Source of the DNA: Citrus sinensis
Lineage: Eukaryota; Streptophyta; Magnoliopsida; Sapindales; Rutaceae
Length of the DNA stretch: 64,000 nt
NCBI RefSeq assembly: GCF_022201045.2
Contig: NC_068564.1
Location: 32,393,001-32,457,000 of the forward strand
Reading direction: 5' to 3'
Shown here: positions 33,333 to 45,090 of the stretch, piece after piece
Position numbering within the stretch: the first letter of the stretch is position 1
How the letters are laid out: every line of letters begins with the position of its first letter
Position numbers and translations under genes: made by a program
The notes under the pieces: generated by a model
Seen by the model: only the letters and a program-made list of their open reading frames with translations
What the model was told of the DNA's origin: nothing
The model's database searches: none

Positions 33333-34584
33333 CTTAATACAAATTAAGCGAATTTCAGACCCGTTACGAAAATAAAATCCGACCATCGGCGCGTATAATC
33401 GAGCTCAATTTATCCCAATTAAACTATAGTGACGAAATTAAAAATTAATAGAGAAGAGGAAAATAAAAATCAGCACTTTATTAAGAAAGTCCAAGTGCGT
33501 ATATTACAAAAAGTGGATACCAGACCGCCATGAGTTTAAAATTTAAAGACCAACCGAGCTCCTCAACAGCCAGCCCAACAGAATGGAGTGTAATATGGAA
33601 GTTGGAAATTCCGGAGAAAGTGAAGGTGTTTATGTGGAGAGCAGCCCAAGACTTATTGCCTACGGCGGGAAACTTATGGAAGAAGAAAGCTCTGCAGGAT
33701 CCATGGTGCCAAAGGTGTGGAAAGAAAGGTGAAAACGTTTTTCATGCGCTTATAAAGTGCAAGTTATCCCAAAAGGTGTGGAATCAGACCAAGTTCAAAG
33801 AGGATCTAGAGGGGATGGAGAACCAAGATATGTTCACTGCCATGAAAGCTATAGCAGAGAAGCGAAACACAAGAGACGTGGCTCTGTTTGTGTCTCTATG
33901 TTGGGCTATTTGGCACTCAAGAAACCTCTTCATTTTTGAAAGAAGAAAAGAGGATCCCCGATTCCCAGTGGCCAGAGCTGAAGCAACAATTGAAGTCTAC
34001 AGAAAAGTCAAAGTTCCCCAGATGCAGATAGAGGGCAGACAAAAGTCCAACCATGAACAAACATGGAAGCCTCCCCCTGAAGGGTATGTTAAGGTCAATA
34101 CAGATGCTGCAATTTATATGGAAGAGCAAAAGGTGGGGCTTGGGATCATAATTAGAGATTCAAAGGGAGACTTTGTTGCAGCTGCTATGAAAATGTCCAA
34201 ATTCATTGACAACATAGCCTATGCAGAAGCTGAAGCAATACACTTGGGGATGAACGTAGCAGAAGCAGTAGCAAGGGGGCCAGTGATAGTCGAGAGTGAT
34301 TGTTCAGAGGTGGTTAATCAAATTTTGGGAAGGACAGGAAGCAATTTGGAGCTTTTATGGATTATCTCAGACATTAAAAAACAAATGCAGAAAGTTAAAG
34401 ACATCAAAATGCAATTCATTCCACGGATATGTAATGGAGCAGCACATGACTTGGCTAAAATGGCTTTAAAAGTTAATGATTATGTCCAGTGGGTGGGCAC
34501 ATGCCCGCCCCATTTGTTGTATCTTTTTTCTTAATTTAATGAAAGTATGTTTCTTTTCAAAAAAAAAAAAAAGCATTTATCAAA
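30299..34584 (+). mobile_element. 5'-truncated L1-type LINE with target-site duplication
   Basis: The 13-bp direct repeat AGCATTTATCAAA flanks the element (30299-30311 and 34572-34584), and a poly(A) of about 13 precedes the right copy. The body (30312-31016 and 33514-34558) encodes the end of ORF2. The reverse-transcriptase thumb region has AYAMSVFRLPIGLC, EFWWGSKKEKRRIHW and GGMGFRDLTCFNQALAAKQG. The zinc-binding zf-RVT part has KVKVFMWRAAQDLLPT and CQRCGKKGENVFHALIKC. The RNase H part has VNTDAA, AEAEAIHLG and ESDCSEVVNQI. Endonuclease and most of the polymerase are missing by 5' truncation, common in LINE insertion. The reading frame is otherwise well kept, so the insertion is not old. 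A solo LTR lies inside it. Confidence 0.92.
31017..33508. mobile_element. Solo LTR (Ty3/gypsy type) nested in the LINE
   Basis: The insert starts TGAAACGACCCGCC, ends TATTACA and is flanked by the 5-bp repeat AAAAG (31012-31016 and 33509-33513). The TG...CA ends with a 5-bp target duplication fit an LTR. At about 2,492 bp, with no coding core, it is most simply a solo LTR left by recombination. The TG-AACGACCC start is common in Tekay/Del-like chromovirus LTRs. Inside are repeated ATCTCAT words (31790-31825) and a long T run (33292-33329). Open frames at 32.7-33.3 kb look like chance. It must be younger than the LINE it splits. Alternative: an unknown element with the 8-bp duplication AAAAAGTG, which also fits the borders. 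Confidence 0.72.
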
Positions 34585-35300
34585 CAAAAAAAATGAGCCT
34601 TTGTGATGTTCGTACTAATGTCGTAGCTTGAGGCTTGAGCCAAAGCCAAAATGCCCAGATCGGGACTAGTGACATTGATAAAATAAATTTTTAAGTTGGA
34701 ATATTTTTTATAACAGTTATTAGTCAATTGAACAACAAAATCACTGCTGTTTTTTTACGTGCATAACATACTTATTCAAGCTTCTAAAATCTGATTTAGA
34801 ATTCCCATTAAATTTATAATGTGTTTACTTCTTAGATTAGGGAATGGAAATAATTCTCATTCCTCATTGTTAGTGTTTACTTGTTAAAAATATAAGGAAT
34901 TAAAATAGATTTTGGTTGGAGCCCACAAATTTGAGAATGAGGAATTGAATCTCATTCCCAAAGGAGAGGTGGAAATGAAAATGGAAAATGGATTGACATT
35001 TTTATTTTTAAACAAAATCAAAAATTTCTCGCTCGTTAAGATCATTTAAATAATAATAAATAATAATAATAATTATTATTATTAAAACATTGTTAGTAAT
35101 AGTAGTAGTAGTAATAATGACAACTTTAGCAATAATGATATAAATAGTATGGGTAATAATTATAGTAATTATAATTTTCACGACGATAACCACGATAATT
35201 ATTGTTTAGGGGAAAATTTGGGTGCTAATGTAGGCCAATAATTCAGTGACACATGGTAAAAAAGGTCAACTAAGGGAAATTAATTTATTTGATTGGGCGT
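34585..35300. other. Intergenic, AT-rich
   Basis: No gene; ATT/AAT runs near 35045-35090. GTGTTTACTT and GGAATGGAAATAATTCTCATTCC near 34821-34864 resemble the edge of a small DNA transposon, but no partner edge could be fixed. Confidence 0.3.
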
Positions 35301-35308
35301 TTGGATAG

Positions 35309-35435
35309 CTCACAGAGAGATGCGAGGTAAGTACCTTAAGGAAAAGAGCAGTTTCAATAAGATACAAAATAACTCACAGAGAGATAGAAGTTAAACCCCT
35401 TAAGGAAAAAGGGCAGTTTCGATAACATACACAAT
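35309..35435. repeat. 64-bp tandem duplication
   Basis: Two units of about 64 bp, each starting CTCACAGAGAGAT (35309 and 35373) and holding CCTTAAGGAAAA and GCAGTTTC. Confidence 0.7.
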
Positions 35436-37937
35436 ATCAAAATGTATTATTTCAAGATAGATTTTAATGGTTAGGGCGAGGATGTGAATAGTGCCACGCC
35501 ATCATGAGAGAGAACAAACATACATTCTTTTGGTTAAGGATGAGGAGCTAATAAAAAAGGAGATTTTTCTAAGCAAGCAATGAGAAAAAACCACGTCAGT
35601 TGTTCTTTTGATATCACCATAAAAGCAACAGGAGGTTTCCTTACCTCCTAAACTCATGGATGTCATCATCAAGGGACCACAAGGTAAATTGCTTAAATAG
35701 CCTCATTTGAGGGAGACCATCCATTAAATGAGTACCATGTGCCCAAAATTACCAAAATACCCTCATAAATACTCATGTATGAGTTCCATTTGTTCAATAT
35801 TGAAGGGAGCTCTTTCTCTTTCCTTTTGCTTCATCAAACTCCAAGCTTTTTTTTCCAAATCTAATTTATATCGAGGTTGCTTCATCTTTTTATCCTTTCA
35901 TTTTTACACCTCCATGGAAGATCTTGATCGTCTCATCTTATGAAGAAGTATTTTCCTTTATTCTTCACTTAGAAAACTCTCTAATCTTCATAAGACTCAT
36001 ATCTCCCTCATGTTATTATTCACTATAAACGACCTTTACTGAGGTTTTGCAAATACTGTAGAGCAAATCATAAAATACTTCATTTATATAGTGGACTAGA
36101 GATGAGCTACTCCCGTGGATTTAGGCCAAATGCCCGAACCACGTAAAACCTTGTGTGTTCTTTATTATTATACTTATTATAATAGTTTTGATATCTAGAT
36201 CGTATTTCCTATATGAGCTTGCTTGAGTTATACTAGGAGCTCTACTGAAAACTCCAAATTAGCTCTCTAGAACTATCCTCCAGTTCACCAAACCTATTCC
36301 CTAAGCTCTCTTGACCATGAACTCCACGAGCTAGCCATAATTTCCAAATTCAGAACATTGCAGCTCACCTCTCTAATCACCTCAGCTTACCTCCCAAATC
36401 ACTGCTTCCCAGATCACCTCAGCTATACCTCTTGCCCCGAACAACATAAATATACACCTAATCCAAAACTTAGCCTAATTTTACCCCTAAAAATATAAAT
36501 TTTATTTGTTTTAATCAGATTTGACCTGGATCTGATGAGAACAACTACTTAATTGTTCAAATTGGATCTTAGCAAAAATCCGGTTAAAAAATAATAATAA
36601 TTATTAAAATAATTAAAATATTGCTATTATTACTGCTATTACTATTATAACTATAATGATATTAATAATTATTATAATAATAGTAATGACTAATATTATA
36701 ATAATAATTGTACTAATAATAATAATAGTAATGACTAATAATAATAATAATGGTATAAATATTTGTTTTGTTAGTAAATAAATACACAATTGTATTTAAG
36801 AGTATTTTTGTAACTTGTAATAATTCATTCCGATAATAAGACAAAGTAAACATATTAATGGGAAAACAACTCATTTCAGTTCTAATTTCTGTAGTTCAAA
36901 TAAATAATTCATTTTGATTCTATTCCACATCCTAATTTCAGTTCATTTTAATTCCAACCCATTATAATTCTTGCTCATTCTAATTCTGAAAAAATAAACG
37001 CACCCTGGAGGATTTGAAAGCTGCGTTCTTATTGTTTGGTTCATTGGGTTATGCCGTTATGGACTGGACAATGCACCCAATTTAACAATTGGAGGCCGAG
37101 CTCCAATCGGTCCCAAGAATGCCAATCTTGAATTGATCCTCTCGTAGTCTCAATAAAGATGTAGTCTCGCAATTTGCTAGGTAATAAGTGGGCCAACTGA
37201 ACTTTTACTTTCTTCCTGTGAAAATAATCGTGCTTTCATTGTCAATTTTTCTGTAAGGGTTAAAATAAAATTTAATCTTCTTGATATTCAAGGCTATTAA
37301 GAAGACAAGACAAAGGCATTGACAAGGCCATTGTTTGACTTGAGTGCAGGATCATTTGCAAAAGTGATTGATATATATAAAGAATTTAGGAAGCCTTTGA
37401 ATCCTCCTTTTGATACTAATCCTCAGGATAATCGTTTGAAAATTTCAAATAAAAAATCTATTGGTCATACGTTATATCAATATAAAATTAATTAACTTTG
37501 AAAAAAAAAAAGAATGATGGCTAAAAAATTAAAAAAAATGGAGAATATTCAATAATTTAAAATTTAACAAATTTCCATATCTTGAATCTATTTTATAAAA
37601 TATACTTTCACAAAATGAACGTATCATATCATACAAAACAACTAAATGAGCACAAAAATTTCACAGAATCAAATAAATGAACTACTGTTGTCTCTCCTTG
37701 TTAGCAAACTCTCGGTATATGCAATTGCAAGTCCTCGCAATTAAAACCTAAACCAAATCGGGAAAAAAATGATTAATTGATGCAGTATTTTATACACATG
37801 AAAATGTTTTAAGAGCATTAGCTCTGTCCCGTATACTATGAACATGCCACTCAAACTCGAAGCCGCCATTTTTGCTAAGCACCTTGAGCAAGTACTTGCA
37901 ACAACATGAACACCCTCACAGTCATCAATACAAACAG
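35436..37937. other. Intergenic with possible LTR-like remnant
   Basis: The stretch near 36100-36200 (CCGTGGATTTAGGCCAAATG, GAACCACGTAAAACCTTGTG) resembles the poly(A)-signal end of plant LTRs, so a decayed LTR may lie at about 35.6-36.2 kb; this is an impression from wording only. AAT-rich runs fill 36580-36760. Near 37741-37937 the minus strand carries an open frame (ending side of a possible host gene, residues such as GVHVVASTCSRCLAKMAASS) that the LTR element at 37938 interrupts. I cannot identify it. Confidence 0.3.
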
Positions 37938-38194
37938 TGTTTGGGAGAAATACGTCGACGAGACCAGGCATGGTGAGCAGATATCTGATGGCAGAGTTCT
38001 GCGAACCGGTGTGTTCCGTAAAAGCCTGGTGCGCGGGGGAACAGGAGCAGAAATATCCTGCTCGTCCACGAGCACGTCATCTGCGAGGCAAATTTCCTGT
38101 AAGAGGCATAAGGCCATTCCGGCTAGAGGTCGAGAGGCGAGGAGACCCGGTCGACGGCAGTTGGCAAGACATGCTCTCCAGCCCGAGAATCTAG

Positions 38195-38425
38195 GCACGA
38201 CAGCCACGCTTTCCCCAGAACCGTGGCGTAACACGCAAGATCCCACGTTTGCCCATAACGCAGCATAACGCAGCAGTCGGAGTCCCATACCGTCCCCCAA
38301 AAAAGCGGAAACAAGATCTCACAAAACCACGACAGCCACGCTTTCCCCAGAACCGTGGCGTAACACGCAAGATCCCACGTTTGCCCATAACGCAGCAGTC
38401 AGAGTCCCATACCGTCTCGAAAAAA
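38195..38425. repeat. Internal duplication within the LTR
   Basis: A segment starting CACGACAGCCACG and running through CACGTTTGCCCATAACGCAG occurs twice, about 132 bp apart, in the 5' LTR; the 3' LTR has the same at about 43175-43400. The duplication thus predates this insertion. Confidence 0.75.
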
Positions 38426-38449
38426 GTGGAAAACTGGGATTCAGAGGAA

Positions 38450-38457
38450 GCCTATAA
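38450..38457 (+). promoter_or_regulatory. TATA box of the 5' LTR
   Basis: CTATAAAA within the LTR, likely marking the U3/R border; the same word is in the 3' LTR near 43428. Confidence 0.55.
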
Positions 38458-41400
38458 AAAGGTAGCCAACGAAGGTAAAGGGGTTAGCATTTTTGAGATT
38501 AGAAAAGAAATTCTAAAGAAGAGAAAACCACGAAAAAGCCATAAGATCTGTGGCAAGCGTTCCCCGAACCTTCATATCTGACTTGAGCGTCGGAGGGTTT
38601 GCGCCGGGAAAATAACCGGCGTACTCTGACTTGTCTGTGTGCGCAGGAACCTCTGGAGAAGAAACCTTGCGAGGAGACCCCCTGGTCGTGATGACGTTGA
38701 TCGAGCAGAGATCCTGGTCGTAGAACGAGGAGAACCGGAATCCCGCATCAACATTTTGGCGCCGTCTGTGGGGATGAGAGCAAAAAGCTTCTGTTGATAG
38801 CAAGAAGAGGGGTGAAGCAAGTGAAAAGCAATGGAGACAGGAGGAAGTAGTGCACAAGGGGGTGATAGGAGGCTTAACGATTCCGTGACGCTGAGGGAGA
38901 TAGTCAGTGAAGCACGGGAAAAAGTCATGTTCGACCGAATGGAACGGATGGAAAAGCAGATGGAGACCTTGACAACCATCCTGCATGAGCTGCGGAGCGA
39001 GCGAAGGGTAACCCAAGAGGAGAGGTATGAGGCTATAAATGGCGAGGTGGAGAAGCTCTTGAGAGCAGGGTTCATTCGGGAAGTCAGTTACCCTGAGTGG
39101 ATATCGAATGTGGTGTTGGTAAAGAAGGCAAACGGCAAGTGGAGGATGTGTGTGGATTTCACAGACCTCAATAAGGCGTGCCCAAAAGACAGCTTCCCTT
39201 TACCAAAGATCGATCAGCTAGTAGATTCAACGGCTGGACATAGTCTGCTTAGCTTCATGGACGCGTTCTCGGGATACAACCAGATCCCCATGTACGAGCA
39301 GGATGAGGAGAGCACGGCTTTCATCACTAACCAAGGTTTGTTCTGTTACAGGGTAATGCCATTCGGTCTCAAAAATGCTGGGGCCACCTATCAAAGGCTG
39401 GTGAACAAAGTCTTTAAGCCGTTGATTGGGAAAACCATGGAGGTGTACATGGATGACATGATCACCAAGTCCAAAATCCCGAAGGAACATGTCAGACACC
39501 TCGAGGAGACATTCGAGCTTTTGAGGAAGTATAAGATGAAGCTCAACCCGGAGAAGTGTGCTTTTAGGGTGGAGTCAGGGAAATTCCTTGGATTCATGGT
39601 GAGCCATAGGGGGATTGAAGCAAATCCCGAGAAAATCCAGGCGATTGTGCAAATGACGTCTCCTCGTAACCTGAAGGAGATGCAGAGCCTCACGGGGAGG
39701 TTGGCGGCGTTGAGCAGATTCGTATCTAAGGCTACAGATAAGTGTCAGCCATTCTTTCAAGTGATAAGGAGGGGAAAGAAAACGGAATGGACCCCAGAAT
39801 GCGAGGAAGCCTTCCGGAACTTGAAGCGATACTTGCAGCAAGCTCCGCTGCTGTCCACACCGAGGGAGGGGGACAAGTTGTATCTGTATTTGGCGATATC
39901 GGATCGGGCCGCCAATTCTGTTCTGGTGAGAGAGGAAGAAGGAGTTCAGTATCCGATATACTACACCAGCAAGTCCCTGCTCGACGCTGAGACCAGATAC
40001 CCACCGTTGGAGAAATGGGCACTTGCCCTTGTGGTTGCTGCTCGGAAGTTGAGGCCATATTTTCAAGCATTCCCAGTCTCGGTAATAACAAACCAGCCAT
40101 TGCGTCAAACTCTGCACAAGCCAGATGCCTCTGGTCGGCTCGTCAAGTGGGCTGTAGAGCTGAGCGAGTTCGACATAGACTATAAACCCCGCGCAGCGAT
40201 AAAAGCCCAGGCAATGGTCGATTTCGTAGCTGAATTCACAGAGCCCGAAGTATGCTTAGATCAACAAGATGCAGTTATAGGCAATGACGAAACTCAAGTA
40301 TGGCAGATGTCTGTGGATGGGTCATCCGGGGAGCGGGGTTCAGGAACAAGGATTGTCTTGGAAGGCCCAGAGGGGGAGGAGATCTCTTATGTTGTAAAGT
40401 TGGAATTTGCAGCCACGAATAACCAGGCAGAGTATGAAGCCTTGATAGCAGGTCTGGAATTGGCAAAGGCCGTGAAAGCAGACAGAGTTAATATCAGAAC
40501 TGATTCCCAGCTGGTTGCGAATCATGTCAGTGAAAGATTCCAACCAAGAGAGGAGAAGATTGAGCAGTACCTGAAGATAGTCAGGCAGATGATGGGGAAG
40601 TTCGAAGCAGTGGAGGTGATACAAATCCCCAGGGAGCAGAATAGTCGAGCAGACATTTTGGCTAGGATGGCAGCAGTAGCCGACCCAAAAATGCCAAAGT
40701 CGGTCCCTCTGGAGGTGAAGTCCAGCCCAAGTATCGATCAGAATTTGGGGGTGTTGCGGATAGAACAAAAATGCTCGTGGAGGGACCCGATAGTCTCATA
40801 CCTTAGAGACGGGGTATTACCACCAGATAAGCTGCGAGCTCGCAAGATTAGAGCCCAGGCCTCGAGATACACGACGATTGATGGGGTACTGTATCGGCGA
40901 GGATATACACTACCGTTCATTCGGTGTTTGGATGAGGACGACGCGGATTACGTACTGAGAGAAGTACATGAAGGAATTTGCGGAAATCATTCTGGCGGGA
41001 GGTCCCTGGCCCACAAGGTTCTAAGGCAGGGATATTTCTGGCCGACAATGCACAGGATGCGCAAGAGAAGACCAGGAGTTGTGTAAGCTACCAGAGTTTT
41101 GCAAATTTCTCTAACCAACCACCAGAGAAGTTCACCTCCATGACCTCCCCCTGGCCATTTGCTCAATGGGGAATTGATCTGATCGGCCCATTGCCAAAGG
41201 CACGAGGAGCAGCAACACATGCAATAGTTGCTATAGATTACTTCACGAAGTGGATAGAGGTAGAAGCCCTTAGCAGGATCACAGAGAAGAAAACAACAGA
41301 CTTCGTGTGGAGAAACCTGGTCTGTCGATACGGGATCCCTTATGCCTTGGTAACGGATAATGGCAGGCAGTTCGATAATCACAGCTTCAGGGATTTCTGC

Positions 41401-42162
41401 CAAAATCTCGGGATAGAGCTAAAGTATTGCTCGCCTGCTCACCCTCAATCAAATGGACAAGTAGAAGCAGCCAACAAGACCATTAAAAGGCTTTTGAAAA
41501 CCAGGCTTGGAGCAAAAAAGGGTGCGTGGGTTGACGAGCTGTCAGGTGTGCTATGGGCATACAGAACAACCCACAAAACCGCAACTGGGGAGACACCGTT
41601 CGCTTTGGCTTTCGGACATGAAGCGGTCGTGCCGGCTGAGATAGGAACGACCACACACCGGACAAATCATTTCAATGAGCAGGAGAACGACGAGCAGATA
41701 TGTTTGAATCTTGATCTGCTAACGGAAAGGAGGGAGCAAGCAGCCGAGCGATCAGTCATTTACCAACAGAGGGTTGCTCGGTATTATAACCAGAAGGTGA
41801 ACATACGGCAATTCAGGGTCGGAGACTGGGTACTGAGAAGAGTGAATCAGAGCACCAAAGATTCGACTCAAGGAGTGTTGGGACCGAATTGGGAAGGGCC
41901 ATATAGAGTCAAGCAGATAGCGGGACCCGGAGCTTACAAGCTGGTTCGCACGGACGGCCACGAGGTGAAACGCCCATGGAACGCAGCACACCTCCGAAAA
42001 TACTTCCAGTAAGACTTGTTCACATTTGAAAGCTATTTTTGCTCATGTTCATTATCGTTTATCTTTCACGCTTTATGTCCAAACAATTTCATGTAAGTCG
42101 AATCCTGCCATTAATGGAACGTCGGGGAATTTCTTTCGCTTGAAACCGAGAAAATTTCCAAA

Positions 42163-42540
42163 GGCATGCAAAGGCTCAACAAAGTCTCAAAGCCTGTCTT
42201 ATGGTGAGACAGAAGCCAAGCATGCCAGGATCTGCTCGGCCACGAGAAGGCGAGCAGAATCCCAATCCTCGAAGAATCCAAGGCATGCAAAGGCTCGACA
42301 AAGTCTCAAAGCCTGTCTTATGGCGAGACAGAAGCCAAGCATGCCAGAATCTGCTCGACCACGAGAAGGCGAGCAGACTCCAAAGCATTCGAAGAAATTC
42401 CTGAGGCATGCAAAGGCTCACCAAGTTTCAAAGCCTGTTTTATGGCGAGACAGATGCCAAGCGTGCCAGGATCTGCTCGATCGCGCGAAGGCGAGCCGAA
42501 TCCCAGGCATTGAAAAATCTTCAAAGGCGTGTGGCAAAAC
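42163..42540. repeat. Tandem repeat of about 120 bp in the element's 3' untranslated part
   Basis: Three to four units each start GGCATGCAAAGGCTC (42164, 42282, 42403) and hold TCAAAGCCTGTCTTATGG and GAGACAGAAGCCAAGC, then a stretch around CACGAGAAGGCGAGCAGA. They lie between the integrase frame and the 3' LTR, a position where Tat-type elements commonly carry tandem repeats. A purine tract (GGAGGGGGGG) follows near 42768. Confidence 0.75.
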
Positions 42541-43731
42541 CATGAGCAAAGCCGGAACCTGCTCGTCTAGACAAAGACAAGCAGATTCTCAAACGAAAAT
42601 TAATTCATAATTACAACATAAGAAAGTAATCAAAAAATATTTTTATTAATTTGTTAATAATTAACAGAGAGGATTTGGTTTTCCTAATGAGGACGGACTC
42701 TTAGGTTGCCAGCATTTAACAGCGCCGAATCCCGAGGGTCTCATAACCGTCGGTTTGAAATTCAAATGGAGGGGGGGATTTCTGCCACGTCACCTCATCC
42801 GCAATTAAATGCGACGTGATTCTTGGCAGCCTTTTCCAATCCCACGCGAGCGAGTACTAACGAGTTTCTACTGCTGGTCCACTACATTACCCAACACCAG
42901 AAACTAGGGGATCGGTGTTTGGGAGAAATACGTCGACGAGACCAGGCATGGTGAGCAGATATCTGATGGCAGAGTTCTGCGAACCGGTGTGTTCCGTAAA
43001 AGCCTGGTGCGCGGGGGAACAGGAGCAGAAATATTCTGCTCGTCCACGAGCACGTCATCCGCGAGGTAAATTTCCTGTAAGAGGCATAAGGCCATTCCGG
43101 CTAGAGGTCGAGAGGCGAGGAGACCCGGTCGACGGCAGTTGGCAAGACATGCTCTCCAGCCCGAGAATCTAGGCACGACAGCCACGCTTTCCCCAGAACT
43201 GTGGCGTAACACGCAAGATCCCACGTTTGCCCATAACGCAGCATAACGCAGCAGTCGGAGTCCCATACCGTCCCCCAAAAAAGCAGAAACAAGATCTCAC
43301 AAAACCACGACAGCCACGTTTTCCCCAGAACCGTGGCGTAACACGCAAGATCCCACGTTTGCCCATAACGCGGCAGTCAGAGTCCCATGCCGTCTCGAAA
43401 AAAGCAGAAAACTAGGATTCAGAGGAAGCCTATAAAAAGGTAGCCAACGAAGGTAAAGAGGTTAGCATTTTTGAGATTAGAAAAGAAATTCTAAAGAAGA
43501 GAAAACCACGAAAAAGCCATAAGATCTGTGGCAAGCGTTCCCCGAACCTTCATATCTGACTTGAGCGTCGGAGGGTTTGCGCCGGGAAAATAACCGGCGT
43601 ACTCTGATTTGTCTGTGTGCGCAGGAACCTCTGGAGAAGAAACCTTGCGAGGAGACCCCCTGGTCGTGATGACGTTGATCGAGCAGAGATCCTGGTCGTA
43701 GAACGAGGAGAACCGGAATCCCGCATCAACA

Positions 43732-44512
43732 AACTGATTTCTTAATTTGGTAGCGGGCAAATAACTTGAATACCAGATAGAGGAGGCGGAGAAATCGGCG
43801 GCAATGGCCTTCAAAATTTCAACATTACTTTCCTGAGCATGTAAGCATGCAAGATTGTCGTTTTTTTTTTCTGAAAAGTAAGACGAGTTACCATGTAAGC
43901 ATTGCGGAATAAGATGAACTATCATTCTAAATCTATTTATAGACGACTTATCGTGCATATCGTCCTATGAATTCTCTCGATAGAGGATTTTTCGCCTTCC
44001 AGTTTTTACCTACACCATTTGTCATCTCTTTTTGAATTCCATTCATTTACTAGTTCTATTTTCAAATTTTTAAACCTTTTCTTATTCAATTTCATGTATA
44101 ATTTATTGTGATCACTTGCAAATTGATCTAGCAAGTACTGCATTTTTCACCGAGGGATCAATAAAATTAAATTTTGGGCAAATTCAGGATTAAGTGTGTT
44201 AGTGCGTGTGTGTTGTATTTCTCTCACCGCAATGAGAATTTACAATGAGTACAAAACGCATTGTTCTGTGCTCAATCTGATTCTAACTATAGTGAGAATA
44301 TCAGCACTGATTCTAAATTAATTATGTGAACTAGAACTCTAAAGTTTGCTAGATGTCCAAGTCTTGCACATTTGTATTTTACTATTTTACTTAAAAGAAT
44401 CTCAAATCATGAAAAAGTTAGAAAATTGTTTTGCGCATGAGGTGGAGTAGAATTAGCAAGTTAGGGTTGGGTTATATATAAAGTTGAATTCAACATTTAT
44501 AAATTTTGAAAG
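43732..44512. other. Right flank of the LTR element
   Basis: On the minus strand an open frame continues away from the LTR (residues such as ESNVEILKAIAADFSASSIW, up to about 43960), matching the idea that the element sits in or near a host reading frame. I could not assign a family. The rest is AT-rich. Confidence 0.3.
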
Positions 44513-45090
44513 ATAAATCTCAAACTTTGTGTATTATTATATATCCAACGTTACAAACTCTGTGTAATATTTTATGATATTTAGTGTTTGTTTGATATGA
44601 CTTATTTAATGGATATAAGTACTTATTTAATCTCATAAGCTCTTATCATAATTTTTGTTATTGTTTGGTTATTTTTCTAATAGAGCTTTTCAAGCTTAAA
44701 TAAGTTATTTTCCCTCTACTAGCAAAAACCCAAATTTTGGGCTTTTGTGAGTAGAGGTTGAAATTTTTTTTTTAAATGTTAAAATATCTAAAATATTCTC
44801 TACTTATTTGACAATATTATTTTATCATTTTCACAACATAACTTTAAAAACTTGTCTATTAAAGTAATTTTATAAATTTTTAATAAAAATTTTTATTAAC
44901 AACCAAAACAACTAAAACTTTTTTAGTAAAAACTCAATTTACAAAAGTTGTATAAAATGGAGCCTTAATCTCAATATCCTCTCTCTTTTTTGATAAATCT
45001 CAAACTTTGTGTATTATTATATATCCAACGTTGTAAACTCTGTGTACCATTTTATGATTTTTAATCTCAATACCCTCTCTCTTTTTTATT
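44513..45090. repeat. Tandem duplication interrupted by a MITE
   Basis: The unit GATAAATCTCAAACTTTGTG...CTCTCTCTTTTTT of about 100 bp is present twice (44513-44583 continuing at 44965-44989; 44991-45090). The first copy is split by the element at 44584-44964. Confidence 0.7.
44584..44964. mobile_element. Tourist-like (PIF/Harbinger) MITE
   Basis: 381 bp flanked by TTA on both sides (44581-44583 and 44965-44967), the target size for PIF/Harbinger elements. The uninterrupted second copy of the surrounding repeat shows the empty site (TTTTTAATCTC), so the borders are well supported. The ends GTGTTTGTTTGATATGACTT and, inverted, CCATTTTATACAACTT are weak inverted repeats. Confidence 0.65.

Larger units (their letters stand above)
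37938..43731 (+). mobile_element. Ty3/gypsy LTR retrotransposon, young
   Basis: Two 816-bp LTRs (37938-38753 and 42916-43731) begin TGTTTGGG and end CATCAACA. The flanking 5-mers are AACAG and AACTG, a near match for a target duplication. Just inside the 5' LTR, TTTTGGCGCCGTCTGTGGGG is typical of gypsy primer-site regions. Parts seen in order are reverse transcriptase (ANGKWRMCVDFTDLNKACPK, VMPFGLKNAGATYQ, VYMDDM), RNase H (NNQAEYEALIAGLELA) and integrase (WGIDLIGPLPKARG, VTDNGRQFD, AHPQSNGQVEAAN). Gag and protease are not recognised, so it is broken, with about one or two visible breaks. By eye the LTRs differ at 13 of 816 sites (about 1.6 percent), all transitions. With a usual plant rate near 1e-8 per site per year this gives under or around one million years. 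The RT/RNase H style fits the Tat/Athila branch, with moderate certainty. Confidence 0.93.

Noticed and set aside
32704-33347. Overlapping open frames of 98-209 codons on both strands
   Set aside because: They lie within the solo LTR in a GC-rich part; all frames are open by composition and none has family motifs.
34821-37005. A 2.2-kb DNA transposon between GTGTTTACTT (34.8 kb) and AAACGCACCC (37.0 kb)
   Set aside because: The ends are only weakly complementary and no target duplication was found.
37875-38388. Open frames within the 5' LTR, repeated at 42.9-43.4 kb
   Set aside because: They follow the LTR sequence itself and its internal duplication; no protein family is recognisable.
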